A DNA stretch of 64,000 bases from Paramecium pentaurelia (taxonomy: Eukaryota > Ciliophora > Oligohymenophorea > Peniculida > Parameciidae), in assembly GCA_905183005.1 (NCBI GenBank), contig CAJJDO010000008.1, forward strand, positions 808,927 to 872,926, read 5' to 3'. The position numbers and the translations under genes are program-made. Positions within the stretch are counted from its first letter, which is position 1; every line of letters starts with the position of its first letter. The notes under the pieces are model-generated. The model saw nothing but the letters and a program-made list of their open reading frames with translations. It was not told the origin of the DNA and did no database searches. This document shows, in pieces, positions 1 through 11,648 of the stretch.

Positions 1-1735
1 ATGTTTACCATTATGTGGAGATGGTTTGTATGTACATGAAGGCTGTGATGATGGAAACCTTGATAATGGTGATGGATGTTCTGATATTTGCATAGTTGAA
101 AAAGATTGGGTTTGTATTAATACTATGAATATGGTTAGTACATGTTTTTATTCTGTTTCTCCTTAAATGAAACTTGAATTAATTACTTAATTTCCAGAGA
201 ATGTTGAAGAAGTCTTAATTACTTTTAATTAGCCTATGCTCCTTAAATATAATGAAAGTTTCGATGCAAATCATTATTTTTAAGGGAATATCACAAATTT
301 AGTCTTTGAATAATATTTAATAGAGTTTAATTTTTCAACTCAACCGCAATTTTAAAATGCTCAAACCATTTCAGTATTAGCTACTATTACATTTTATGAG
401 AACATTGTTGATCCTATTCTAATTGTTATTCTTAATAATACTGCTATTGTCTCAGAATATTAAACTATAATTGTTGAAAATGAAAAATAACTAAAATTAA
501 AAACTCCAATTGTGATATCTTAAAATGTATTAGAATCATCTTAAAGTGCAAAATCATTTACAAATACTATAATATATTTTATGATTGCATTGTCAACTCT
601 ATGTGTTTTGACAGGCTCTTTTGAAATGTTTTGGAATCTTATGGATTTACTATAATATTTATCATACATAAAATATGTAAACATCTAATTTCCTACTAAT
701 TTAAATATCTATTTTGAGGTTTTTAAATTGATATCTATATAGCCAATAATGAATGCCACTGGAATTAGTGCTATTTTTAGTTTATTAGATGGAAATGAAA
801 ATTAAGTTGTGTAAACATCTGAAAAATTCCTAACAGATGATATAAATGGTTATTTTTATACAAATTTTTAAAGTTCTATATTTTGTTTTGTTGGCCTTTA
901 TCTTGGTTACTTTTTCGCAAAATTTATGACAAAAATATTATATCGAATTGGTCCATATCATATATCATTATCTGGTTATTATGCAGGAAAAGTAATCTAT
1001 GTTATAAGAAATCTACTTAGATAAAGCAAATAAGAGTTTTATTACAATGGAATACTTAGAATGGTTATGTCTAATTATTATGACATAAGCTTTTCTGTTT
1101 TTATTTAGCTTATCAACTTCAATACTACATCAGTAATATTGAGCATTAATTCTTATGCTGCTCTACTTGTTTTTTGTTTATAGATGGGATTTTTCGCCTA
1201 TATGTTTACTAAATAGATCTCATTTTCTAAAGAACGCACTGTATAAAAAAAGGAATAATTTTCAGCCCTTTTTGATGGAATTACTGAATCTTAAAATATT
1301 TGGGTAACATAATATAATACAATTCTACTATTTAAAAAATAAATTTTTATTTTTTTGATTGTCTATATGGAATATAATGGAACTTTGTAAGCTATAGTAA
1401 TTGCATTTAGTTAAACATTATTTTTAATTTATGTTTTTAAACTAAAACCATTAAATAACATATATGAGTACTATAAAATATTGGTAGCTGATTCCTTCTT
1501 AGCCTTTAATACATTGCTCTTTTTAGTATATGCATATAGAAGTTAACTTAATTTGTCAGTTGATGATTACATATTAATAGGATGGTTTCATATAGCAAGT
1601 TTTAGTTTAATTTTAGTGTTTTCCCTTTTATGCGACTTAAAACAATAAGCTACTCATATCTATAAAAAAATAGTAGCTCTAATAACAAATAAAGTACCTG
1701 AATAGAATTAAGGAGCTACAATAATATTTTATTGA
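1..1735 (+). CDS. Cys-rich multi-pass membrane protein, 3' part only
   Basis: The frame is open from base 2 to TGA at 1733 with no start, so the 5' part lies outside the window. The first 40 residues form a Cys-rich unit with CGDG, EGCDDGN and GDGCSDIC followed by W.C, the pattern of DUF4215-type cysteine-rich repeats. After a serine-poor extracellular-looking segment come about six to eight hydrophobic stretches that look like membrane helices, ending in a short polar tail. Large surface proteins with many such Cys repeats and a C-terminal membrane block are a known Paramecium/Tetrahymena type; the function is not known. No intron is needed in this part. The domain call is fairly safe; the total length and topology are not visible here. 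Confidence 0.75.
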
Positions 1736-1894
1736 TATAATATCATTTCGTTTTTTATTCTAAATTTATTATATATTTTTAATAAGATATTTATGAATAT
1801 AAAAATATTTATAAGATTAGGAAATATTTATAAATAGAAAAATGTAATATAAGATATATGTATTTATATATTTGGAAAATGATACTATTTAATA

Positions 1895-3326
1895 TCAAGA
1901 TGTATCATTGGTCTCATCTTCTTCAATTATCTCACCTAATAAAGTTAAATAAATACCTTCCTCTTGTTGATACCCTTCTCCATCTTCACCTTCTCCTTCA
2001 CCTTCTTCTTCCAATTAATTAGGATCTATTCCAAACAAGTGTAAGTTTTACTATATAATTTATTTTTAATAATACACTAAATATTTCTCTGAATTGATTA
2101 TTTTCATTTGCCAATTTTTCATTCTCTTCCATAATAACTTATTTTTCATCTAACATATGTTAATACAATTATTTAAAATTCTCAATCAATTCCTCTAATT
2201 TTTTAATTTCTTAATCCTTCTACTCTATTTACTGAATAATTTCTTCCTTATCACCTTCTTCTCCATCATTTTAATTACCTTCTCCTTTTTATAATTGTGT
2301 TTGTAATTATTCAATAATCTAATCTTTCATATTGATATCATTTGCCATTTCTTCCATTTTAGCTTATATATCTTCTAAATTATAATTCTAAAATTCTTAA
2401 GCAATCTCATCAATTTATTATTGCTTCTCATTTATTGTTTATTCCATTTCTAACATTTATTTTTCATATTATTTTTTTTGTTAATCTAATTTCTTTTAAG
2501 TTTATTATTCAGCATTTTTTAATTATTCTTTCAACTTCTTAACATCCTCTGTCAATTATTAAGTTTTCTTCTTTTCTTCAGCTCCTTCCTTCTTTAAATC
2601 ATTAAGTTTTTTCTCAAGATCCTATTAAGATGCCTTGCTACAAAAATTAGATAAATGATATTTACATCTTCTTCTCAACTTCTTTATTTAATGAATTTAA
2701 TTAATCTTAAGCTTATTTAAGTTCTTTTTTAAGTTGTTGACATGTATCTTGCTCTTCTTTTAATTAATTGTTTAACTAGCCTTTTTAGTCCTAATTAATA
2801 TAATATTTGATTTATTACAGAGTTTTTTTATGAACTATTGTATTATTCTTCTTCTTTTTAATCATATCTTGGCTTATTATTTGATCTTGTGCCAGAGAAA
2901 TTAATCTCCTTAGTAGCAGGTTATTAAAGTGGTTTTGCCACATTTGTAACAGGCTTCTAAGTAAATTAAGGTGGTTCTTATTTAGTAGTAGCTGTAAATT
3001 TAAATTGTCCCTAAGATTATTATGACTGTTAAGGTTATTATTTTTTTTAAGCAATTTGAGTATTTTCAAATTTATTTCCCTAATTAGTTTATCCAGCTGA
3101 TTGTGGAGCTTTTTAATACATTTCTAAATTATTTCAAATTTGCATTATTACCTTAATAAGGAATGATTTCTGTCTTATGTAGTTGACTAATAGGTCCTTA
3201 TCTATTATGTACTTGTGAATCACAACTGTAGCATAATCTTACAACCTATCCTATTTTACACTATTGACATTTTATTGTTGCTGGTCTTTGGTTACATTAT
3301 AAACATTTAACAAAGAGGGTGCTCAT
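1895..3326 (-). CDS. B-box-like zinc finger plus coiled-coil protein
   Basis: Starts at ATG 3326 and ends at TGA 1895; four introns (28, 28, 28 and 25 nt, all GTA...TAG) give about 440 residues. Residues 1-60 have spaced Cys and His (CLQC, KCQQC, LCYSC, then VH and LHK) like a B-box zinc finger. A Gln/Pro/Thr-rich linker follows, then roughly 230 residues of charged, Gln-rich heptad-like sequence typical of a coiled coil, and an acidic tail. B-box plus coiled coil resembles TRIM proteins, but there is no RING in front, so ubiquitin ligase activity is not supported. It may be a structural or scaffold protein. The intron set and frame are consistent throughout. Confidence 0.75.
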
Positions 3327-3913
3327 CCAAATTTGAATTAATAAATTTAATGATATTTTTAATACTCTAAACAGATTTAACTAAATATACTTAAAAAAGA
3401 TAACTAACACTACAATATAACAACATTTTCTAAAAAACTAAGTATTTAACAATCTCAAAATCTTAGATATAAATCAAAAAAATTCTATAATATTAATCAA
3501 ATATGAATTCCATTAATCATTTAAAATTAATCTTTAAAATAGTTAAGAGATCAAAAAGATTTTTTAATATTCAATAATCATTAGGATAACATTACTAAAA
3601 ACCTATCATTATTAAATGAAAAAAACAATGGATTTAAAATATGATATTCAATATTTATCTCCATGAGATCCTTTTTTTATTAAATGTAAGTATTTTATAA
3701 ATACATGCTTAAAAAATATATAAAACTTGTTTCAATTAAATTCATTCATCTGATAGTTTGATATACATGGTTTTCAACAATAAATGTTAATTATAAAAAT
3801 CTAAAAAATTTAAAGTCAATTAAAATTATATATATGTATTTACATTCTATATATATTTAAAAATAGCTAGTTTATATTTCTGTTATAACTTAAAGTATAA
3901 TTTATCTAATGTT
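3327..3913. other. Gene-free AT-rich spacer
   Basis: No frame here carries recognisable protein sequence on either strand; the few ATG-started frames are under 20 codons or low complexity. It lies upstream of the B-box gene and downstream of the MORN gene, both on the minus strand, so it should hold the promoter of the former and the 3' end of the latter. Confidence 0.5.
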
Positions 3914-4966
3914 TCAAATAATTTGATCGTTTTTAAATCTTGCCTAAAATGATTCCCCATTAGGTTCCGTTATTTTTACTTCTCCATTTAATTTACCTTC
4001 CAACCATTCACCTTCAATTGATCTACCATTTGCTTAAATAAATTTTCCTAATCCATGCTTTTTATCATTCTTAAAATGTCCTAAAAAATATATAATTATA
4101 ATACCTATATATTTATCTCCATTTAGGTATCTCAATTCTCCTTTTCCATTCATAAGATTGTTTTTCCATTCTCCTCCATAGGTTCTACCATCACTCCATT
4201 TGTATTCTCCAATACCCTCATAATGGTCTTCAACAAAATTTCCTTTATATTAAGAATTATCTGAATATTTTACTAAACCAGATCCATGCTTACGTCCATT
4301 TTTAAATAATCCTTCATAAATAGTTCCATTGATTTTCTTTTCATAACCTTAGCCATTCTGAATATATAATATATTTACTTATAAATCATCTTCCCATCTT
4401 CCAGTATAAGTTAATTATTTAGTAACCAAGGTGCCTTCTCCATGAGTTTAACCTAATCGCCATTCTCCTATATAATATTCTCCATCAGCATAAATAATTC
4501 TACCAAATCCATCATGCTTATTATGACACCAGTGACCTTCATAAATTGAACCATCAGGATAGTATTGAGTTCCTGCTCCATTTCGTTTATATTTATACCA
4601 TTAACCTTCATAGATGATTATTGAATCAATATCTCCATTTGGTTTGTAATTTACAATTTATACAGGTGGATAAATGGGATACTCAGAATTAAAAGTAAGT
4701 TTGATAGGGCCAAGTTATTGTCTAATAGATTCTGCTTTTTCATTATCTAATTTAGGAATCTCTTATAATTTCATTGCATCTGATGGTAAATGGTCATCTT
4801 CAACTATATTTTATTTGTTTTCATCTTCATCAAAATCTTAACAGACTTCTTCCAAAATATGTTTTGAACTTTAAAGCACTTTATCCATTGATTCAGGAGA
4901 ATAAATATTAATTGGAATTTGATCAGGCATATAACCACTTTTTGGATTACAACATTATTGTCCCAT
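3914..4966 (-). CDS. MORN-repeat protein with N-terminal acylation motif
   Basis: ATG at 4966, TGA at 3914, one 24-nt intron, about 342 residues. The N-terminus MGQQCC has Gly2 and adjacent cysteines, fitting N-myristoylation and palmitoylation, so the protein is probably membrane-attached. After about 110 residues of linker there are at least eight MORN units (pattern YEG.W..N..HG.G...Y.DG), running almost to the C-terminus. MORN repeats bind phospholipid or act as membrane-cytoskeleton spacers in protists. The start is placed at MGQQCC because upstream codons lack a further in-frame ATG that gives better sequence. It is divergent from the next gene with only 48 bp between starts. MORN call is safe; acylation is inferred from sequence only. 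Confidence 0.85.
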
Positions 4967-5014
4967 TTAGTTATAATAAAATTTAATGATAGATATATAT
5001 ATATATTATAATTA
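4967..5014. promoter_or_regulatory. 48-bp divergent intergenic spacer (shared promoter)
   Basis: This stretch separates two ATG starts on opposite strands and consists almost only of A and T, including a run of alternating TA around 4993-5008. Any promoter elements and both 5' untranslated regions must fit here or overlap the genes. Confidence 0.45.
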
Positions 5015-5429
5015 ATGTAAAAATTAAGGAACATTTATAAGAATTTTTATGAAAATGTAGTAAAAGGAGGTTAGAAAATAGATGCTCCTCCTAAATACAA
5101 TTTTAAGGGATAGAAATAAGATTATAAAGATTTTTAGAGAGGTCCATAGTTGACAAGAGAATAATTAGCTTAAAAGTATAAAAATATTTAATTTATAGTT
5201 AGAAGTTAGATGAAGAATTGAAACCATAATCAAGAGAATTAAGATTGAAAAATGCTTTTTATTTTTGCATTTATATGGGATGGTTTGCAGGAGTCATATT
5301 ATTTGTGATGTATAGATTAGGAAGTGATGAAATTGGAGATATGGAAAGATCAGCCAAAGAAAGGTAACTTTGTATATTATATTAAGAATTCGTTTACGTG
5401 AAAGCTTAAAGAAAGAAAATTAAAAATGA
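5015..5429 (+). CDS. Small single-pass membrane protein
   Basis: ATG 5015 to TGA 5427-5429 with introns at 5176-5198 (TAG end) and 5364-5386 (AAG end) gives about 122 residues. Residues 1-70 are basic and amphipathic, possibly a mitochondrial presequence or matrix domain. One membrane segment is seen around residues 77-95 (FYFCIYMGWFAGVILFVMY), followed by a charged tail ending SLKKENQK. Reading through the second intron would also stay open but gives a poorer, hydrophobic tail. The size and shape resemble small respiratory-chain accessory proteins, but I do not recognise the family. Confidence 0.6.
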
Positions 5430-5818
5430 TTGAAAATGGCATTCTTAATTTCACAATTAATTTTAAGAAATCAAAATTTATTATATAAATTAATTGTCAA
5501 TTAATTAAAATGAAAACAAATCAGTTATCCTTACTCTCTCTATCCCTTTGTATTGTTATTACTTCTATTTATTATTCTCTAATAGTTTTTATTGATTAAT
5601 TATAAATCAAATAAGTAAATTAGATCTTTTTGTAAAACCTTGATAATTTCAATCTTTATTCTATTCTTTTTAGGGTTGAGTAATTTAGAATTAAATCTTC
5701 TATTGTTGAATAAATAGTTATTTATCAATATAAATGAAATAACCTTTAATTATAGGATATAGATTACAATCTTAAAATGATTACTAAAATGATAAAGTAT
5801 TTGTTGTGAATTATTGGA
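5430..5818. other. Spacer with a doubtful 75-codon ORF
   Basis: A frame from ATG 5510 to TGA 5735 encodes 75 residues with a hydrophobic start (LSLLSLSLCIVIT) that could be a signal sequence. It is Gln/Ile/Phe-rich and unsupported by any known motif, and open frames of this size are expected by chance when only TGA stops translation. Otherwise nothing is seen. Confidence 0.3.
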
Positions 5819-7620
5819 ATGAATAAGCAATTCTTAAATATTTTACCATATTAATTCTGTTTAAATTAATATAATTTAGCGTAATATATGAACAATATCA
5901 GTGACATTGTGTATGAAAACGCATCATTCTAGATGGTTTGTCAAAGTAAGCATAATCAATAAGAGAACACATACTTCTTGTATGTTATAGATGATTATTT
6001 GATCTTGAGTCAAGTATTTCATAGATAATAATAGTAAAGGAACTTAATTCCTAATAACCGAAATATGTTCTTCAAATCAATCTTGAATAAAAAATCTACT
6101 GGAACCAAGATAAACAAAAAATAACACAAATGGGATTTGAATACAAAGAGGAAGTTAAGTATTTTGATGGTAACTGTGAAGAATTTAAATAACTAAAGAG
6201 ATTACTAAGAAATAGAGTAATGTATAAAGATGTGAGTGATTTCTATTTGCCTATGAAATAATTAGGAAGAGGAGGCTCTTCAAGAGTACTCTATTATATA
6301 TAATTAATTAGGTTTATTTAGTAATAGACAAATGTGACAAACAAGAATTCGCATCAAAAAATGTAGAAAAGAAATATCTAAAGGAAGATGGAGGATTTGT
6401 ATAAATTTATGTTTATATTCTAATTAGGAAGCATTGTTTAATGAAATAAATTTGATGGCAGCACTTAATCATGAATATATTGTAAAATTGGAAGAGGTTT
6501 ATGAAGGAGATAATACATTTTATATCATTTTAGAATACTTAAAAGGTACTTCTCTACATGATTTGATTTCTAAAGGAATTATTTAATTGGGTTGGGATGA
6601 AATCAAGTCTATCATGTTTGTAATTAATTCAAGAATATTCTTAGGCCATCTTAACTGCAGTGGCTCATATGCATTCTTTGAATATAATGCATAGAGATTT
6701 AAAACCAGAAAATATTATGTTTAAGAAACCAAATGATATAAATGGATTGAGAATAGTAGATTTTGGATTAGCAACATGGCAAACTGCTGTAACCTATCCT
6801 TTTCCTAAATGTGGTACTCCTGGATATGTAGCACCAGAAATTGCCAATCTCAAAGATCTTACCTTTAAATATGATAAAATTTGTGATATGTTCAGTGTTG
6901 GCTGTATATTCTATAAATTGTACTATTATCCTAACCCTTAGAATTACATCTAAAGATTTATTCCCAGGAAATGACTATCATGAAATACTTAAATTAAACA
7001 AGAAATGTATAATAAATTTAGATACTCTTAATATTTATTAAACTCCATAATCAGCAATAGATTTAATAAATTAAATGCTATAAGCAGTGCCACAATAAAG
7101 GATTTCAGCTAAGTAAGCATTAGATCATCCATTTTTTACTGGAACATTCATTGATAGAAAATAGAAATTTTAATCATCTAAAAAGTAACTTAATAATAAT
7201 ATTAAACCTTGGTAAACATCAACTTTCAAAACTGAAAAATCAGATAGATTATAATTACCAGAAATCAAATAAAGATCTCGATAAAAAGATGATGAAAATT
7301 TAGAAGAAGAAAACACTAGAGTTAGAGTACCAACCTTAAATAGTCCTAGATTAGCATAACATGCAAAAAAAAAGAACTTGGCTCTTAATGAAAATTCACC
7401 AACTGAATTTCCTAAGAAAAGTGTTTTTAAGAAATTTTCAACTTAAGATTTTGATCCATTAACACCAGATACTTAATCACCTGATTCTGGAAGATTGAAT
7501 TTTAGTAATAGTCCTCGACTTATTTAATAAAGTGTTATCAAAAGAAAATTCACATACTCGAAATTCAATTAATAAAGATAATAAGCCATATATGAAGTTG
7601 ATGACGAATAAAAGCATTGA
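5819..7620 (+). CDS. CAMK-like Ser/Thr protein kinase with N-terminal PH-like region
   Basis: ATG 5819 to TGA 7618; five introns (26, 26, 29, 25 and 22 nt; the first ends in AAG at 6014-6039) give about 557 residues. Residues 1-130 have alternating hydrophobic strands (YFLYVIDDYLIL, KYVLQINLEQKIYW) resembling a pleckstrin-homology-like fold, common in ciliate kinases. The kinase domain follows: glycine loop GRGGSSRV, the expected lysine in FASKNVEKK, MHRDLKPENI, DFGLA, and GTPGYVAPE as activation segment end. A basic, Ser/Pro-rich tail of about 150 residues follows. All catalytic residues are present, so it should be active. HRDLKPENI and GTPGYVAPE place it nearest the CAMK group. PH-like identity is inferred from pattern only. 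Confidence 0.85.
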
Positions 7621-7958
7621 ATCTATTAATTAATGTTTAATTATATCATTATTCATATAAATTAATGTCTATTTAATCATAAACATATTTATTAAATAAC
7701 ATTTTCATTTTTCTTATAGATTAATATTTTATTAAACTAAAATTATTAAATGTTAACTAAGATATCTAATTTTAATAATTCTCTTAAGTCTAGTTAATTA
7801 AATGTATTATTAATTTTGAAATAGCGTTTATTATCATTATAATAATCAAAAATTAAAATAAGAAATCTCTTTAAGAATTTACTATAAATAAAAATTGAGA
7901 AACATCTTATAAATAATATTCAATTTATTATTTCTTAATTTAAATATAACAAATACAG

Positions 7959-8492
7959 ATGGGTACATCAATTTGTGTAAAAGGAACCCAATAAACCTAA
8001 GTTGAAGTAAAAACAAATTCATAACGTACATATAAATTAAATGGACCACCTCATTTATTTAAACCAACTCCCATTATTAGTGTTTTGATATTTGATGAAT
8101 AAGTTGAGAAGGAAGAATCTCCTAAAAAAGAAATAATCCAATAATAAAGTCACAAGTAGATAGAAAAATAAATCTAATATACAGCTTAATAATCTGAAGA
8201 GCTGGATAGTTAATAATAAAATCCATGGATTAAAAAAAACTTTGCAATTGAAGCCATCAATGTATCCAAAGTAAAAAATGATGATATTAATAATTCAAAC
8301 AATGGCAATCTAAATAATTCTTTTGATCAAAAAAATTCATTTGCTGAAACCTCCAGATAAAAACCTATTCTTAAAAATAAGAGTGGATAAGATGTTTCAA
8401 ATATTTCAATTTCAGCTGGATCATAGAGATCTATAAAAAAGGTTTCCTTTGATAAAAAACAATAGGTTTGGTACACTAAATACAAAAGTTGA
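7959..8492 (+). CDS. Small protein with MGTSIC acylation motif (copy 1)
   Basis: ATG 7959 to TGA 8490, no intron, 177 residues. The start MGTSIC offers Gly2, Ser/Thr at position 4 and Cys6, the pattern for N-myristoylation with nearby palmitoylation. The rest is hydrophilic, Gln/Asn/Lys-rich and probably disordered, with two short conserved-looking stretches near residues 25-45 (YKLNGPPHLFKPTPIISVLI) and at the end (KKVSFDKKQQVWYTKYK). I do not recognise the family. The gene lies wholly in the duplicated segment; the true genome probably has one copy. Confidence 0.7.
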
Positions 8493-8827
8493 TATGTTTT
8501 TAAGATTCTTGTTATTTAATTAATTATATCTAAAACTTTTATATATATATATATCATAAAAATCAAAATAATGAACTAGCTAAATAATTTATGAATAGAC
8601 AAACTAACCAAATGTTATTTGACAACTTAAACATATCTCAAAATATAATAAATTTAAAATACTTTTCATTCCTTAAGACCCTAAACAATCTTAAATTTAA
8701 AGTATATTAAATAGAATGATAGAAACAAAGTATAATATAACACAAGCTACTGCAAAAGCATAACTTGCCCCATTTAAAATACAAATTATAACAATTGCCA
8801 ATTATGGAAATATTCTACTTGTAATAA
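8421..8827 (-). pseudogene. Truncated copy of the downstream membrane protein gene (assembly edge)
   Basis: These bases equal the 3' part of the minus-strand gene at 9562-10295, but the 5' exon is cut off by the N at 8828. It is not a real truncated gene; it is the end of a contig that overlaps its neighbour. Confidence 0.8.
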
Positions 8828-8828
8828 N
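8828..8828. other. Single N marking a contig join
   Basis: One ambiguous base sits exactly between the two identical 1,140-bp segments. Confidence 0.95.
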
Positions 8829-9968
8829 TTTATTAAATAACATTTTCATTTTTCTTATAGATTAATATTTTATTAAACTAAAATTATTAAATGTTAACTA
8901 AGATATCTAATTTTAATAATTCTCTTAAGTCTAGTTAATTAAATGTATTATTAATTTTGAAATAGCGTTTATTATCATTATAATAATCAAAAATTAAAAT
9001 AAGAAATCTCTTTAAGAATTTACTATAAATAAAAATTGAGAAACATCTTATAAATAATATTCAATTTATTATTTCTTAATTTAAATATAACAAATACAGA
9101 TGGGTACATCAATTTGTGTAAAAGGAACCCAATAAACCTAAGTTGAAGTAAAAACAAATTCATAACGTACATATAAATTAAATGGACCACCTCATTTATT
9201 TAAACCAACTCCCATTATTAGTGTTTTGATATTTGATGAATAAGTTGAGAAGGAAGAATCTCCTAAAAAAGAAATAATCCAATAATAAAGTCACAAGTAG
9301 ATAGAAAAATAAATCTAATATACAGCTTAATAATCTGAAGAGCTGGATAGTTAATAATAAAATCCATGGATTAAAAAAAACTTTGCAATTGAAGCCATCA
9401 ATGTATCCAAAGTAAAAAATGATGATATTAATAATTCAAACAATGGCAATCTAAATAATTCTTTTGATCAAAAAAATTCATTTGCTGAAACCTCCAGATA
9501 AAAACCTATTCTTAAAAATAAGAGTGGATAAGATGTTTCAAATATTTCAATTTCAGCTGGATCATAGAGATCTATAAAAAAGGTTTCCTTTGATAAAAAA
9601 CAATAGGTTTGGTACACTAAATACAAAAGTTGATATGTTTTTAAGATTCTTGTTATTTAATTAATTATATCTAAAACTTTTATATATATATATATCATAA
9701 AAATCAAAATAATGAACTAGCTAAATAATTTATGAATAGACAAACTAACCAAATGTTATTTGACAACTTAAACATATCTCAAAATATAATAAATTTAAAA
9801 TACTTTTCATTCCTTAAGACCCTAAACAATCTTAAATTTAAAGTATATTAAATAGAATGATAGAAACAAAGTATAATATAACACAAGCTACTGCAAAAGC
9901 ATAACTTGCCCCATTTAAAATACAAATTATAACAATTGCCAATTATGGAAATATTCTACTTGTAATAA
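8829..9968. repeat. Direct duplication copy 2 (1,140 bp)
   Basis: Identical to 7688-8827. Sequence continues past its end into the complete 5' part of the minus-strand membrane protein gene, so this copy is the one in natural context on its right side, as copy 1 is on its left. Confidence 0.95.
9100..9633 (+). CDS. Small protein with MGTSIC acylation motif (copy 2)
   Basis: Exact second copy of the 177-residue gene at 7959-8492, shifted by 1,141 bp. See that entry for content. Its 3' end overlaps the open frame of the convergent minus-strand gene by about 70 bp. It should not be counted as a paralogue because spacer and coding bases are equally identical. Confidence 0.7.
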
Positions 9969-10295
9969 TTAGTGACTTCTTGTAAAATTCTTCTAATTTT
10001 GTCTAAAATTTATTTTAAAACATACAGGTGGTTCTCTATTTTATAAAGGCATTGATTATAACTATCCAGAACTTTAAACATTCTAATCTACCATATGAAT
10101 CTCTTATGCATCTGCTTATTAAGAAGGAACTTAATATTTAACTGCTGTATGATTCGAATTCAAATTCTCAATATCTAAATGAATATCCTTTTTTAATCTG
10201 AATTTTGCATAAGCTGCAAAAAAGAAGAAAATAAATGCTAGAAGTAACCAGAAAAATTCAATAATCTTAGCACAAGTCAAAAACTCTTCTGTCAT
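9562..10295 (-). CDS. Multi-pass membrane protein, unknown family
   Basis: ATG 10295, one 23-nt intron ending TAG, frame open to TGA at 9562, about 236 residues. A first membrane helix lies at residues 10-30 (IIEFFWLLLAFIFFFFAAYA). A soluble Gln-rich stretch follows, then two more hydrophobic helices in exon 2 (LAIVIICILNGASYAFAVA and VILYFVSIILFNIL). The arrangement of short helices recalls small MAPEG-like proteins but no signature residue decides it. The last 90 codons are of poor quality and run into the 3' end of the convergent gene, so the real stop may be earlier through a splice I could not find. N-terminal two thirds are convincing. Confidence 0.6.
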
Positions 10296-10672
10296 CTTCA
10301 AATTATATAAATATATATAAAATTAACTAAAGTATATTCTAAATTCTGATTAAATAAGAATATATTTGAAAATCATTACATATATTTTATTCAGTAGTTT
10401 TATTATAAACTAATCTACTTACAGTTATCAGTCAGATTCATTTTTTATTTTGAAAAAAATTTTATCAAATATAATGATGAATTTTAATATTCAAGAACAC
10501 TTATATATTCTATTTATTTCAAAGAATTCATAATTACAATCATATATTTCAATTTATCTTTATTTTTTTTAATTGAAAAATCAATCAATAAAATATAAAG
10601 TTGAAAAGAAAAAAACTAATTCATAAATGGTATATTATCATTTTTATTTCATTATTATAAATATTTTATAAA
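10296..10672. other. Gene-free AT-rich spacer
   Basis: Divergent upstream region of the membrane protein (minus) and the RING protein (plus). No coding or structured element seen. Confidence 0.5.
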
Positions 10673-11207
10673 ATGAAAGGTAATGATCGCCCAATTAAAA
10701 TAAATCCTTCCGGGAAATATAATCTTGATTTTATCGATTGGAATAATGAATGGGCTGCCGTATACAATAATGGATATCGTCATGATGGGAAGATGGATTG
10801 TAACAGTTATACATTAATTAAGAATGCCCCATTTAGGGAATGTCACTTGAAACCTTTAATAAATTAATTGTAATTATATGAAATTTAAGTTATTTAGTCT
10901 GAGGAATTTGAGAGATTTGAGTTTGAATAAGAGGATATGAAAAATGAAGAAAATAAATTAGAAGAATAATTTGTAGGATAAATCAAAAAAATGAAAATGG
11001 GAAAATCATCAAAAAATTGTTCAATTTGCATTAAAGATTTTGTCAAAGGTATTGATTAGGTTTAAGTCTAAAGGTGAAATCATAATGAAGTTGCCATGCA
11101 ATCATATATTTCATGAAGATTGTATAGTTCCTTGGTTTTAAAAGGCAAGTAAATGTCCAAATTGTAAATTTGATGTTAAAGAACACTTTAAAAGTTAATA
11201 ATAATGA
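10673..11207 (+). CDS. RING-H2 finger protein, probable E3 ubiquitin ligase
   Basis: ATG 10673 to TGA 11205 with one intron at 11049-11073 that ends in AAG, about 169 residues. The C-terminal 55 residues hold a RING-H2: CSIC, then CNHIFHEDC (Cys-x-His-x2-His-x2-Cys), a Trp at the usual place, and CPNC. The intron falls between the first and second Cys pairs, and removing it is needed to join them with normal spacing. The N-terminal 60 residues (with DWNNEWAAVYNNGYRHDG) precede an acidic linker; I do not recognise them. RING-H2 proteins transfer ubiquitin from an E2 to a substrate; which substrate is unknown. No membrane helix is present. Confidence 0.85.
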
Positions 11208-11648
11208 AAAAAAGAATTAGTTTAAATATTTATCATTCAATTATTGTTATTAAATCATAGTTCATTGTTTTAATTCTCTAAATAAAATCCATTAAATTAT
11301 ATAATTATTAAAGAATAATCATTATATTAATAATTATTATATATAATCTCTTGAAAGAAAGAGATTTATAAATATAAATATAACTTATTATTATTTTAAT
11401 AAGCATATAATTCATTGATAATTTTTATGTTTATTTAAGTATTATTTGTTTAATTTGATTATTAAATTATTATTTATTTTAATATTGAACTATTAAGGCA
11501 TCTTTATATTTTAAATTAGTTATTGCTTACCTCTAAATAATTGTAAATTAATTAAGATTATTATTAATATAATAATATAAGAAACCTTATTTATTTATTA
11601 AGTTTTAAAAATGATTTTAGAAAATATTTTTATTTTATAATTAATAAC
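11208..11648. other. Gene-free AT-rich spacer
   Basis: Dominated by TAAT/ATTA words; no supported coding frame or RNA structure seen on either strand. Confidence 0.5.

Larger units (their letters stand above)
7688..8827. repeat. Direct duplication copy 1 (1,140 bp)
   Basis: This stretch is repeated base for base at 8829-9968, with one N between. Identity is complete including spacer DNA, and the join is at an N, which points to two contig ends that overlap but were not merged. Confidence 0.95.

Noticed and set aside
7688..9968. Recent tandem gene duplication
   Set aside because: Perfect identity in spacer DNA and the N at the junction indicate overlapping contig ends instead.
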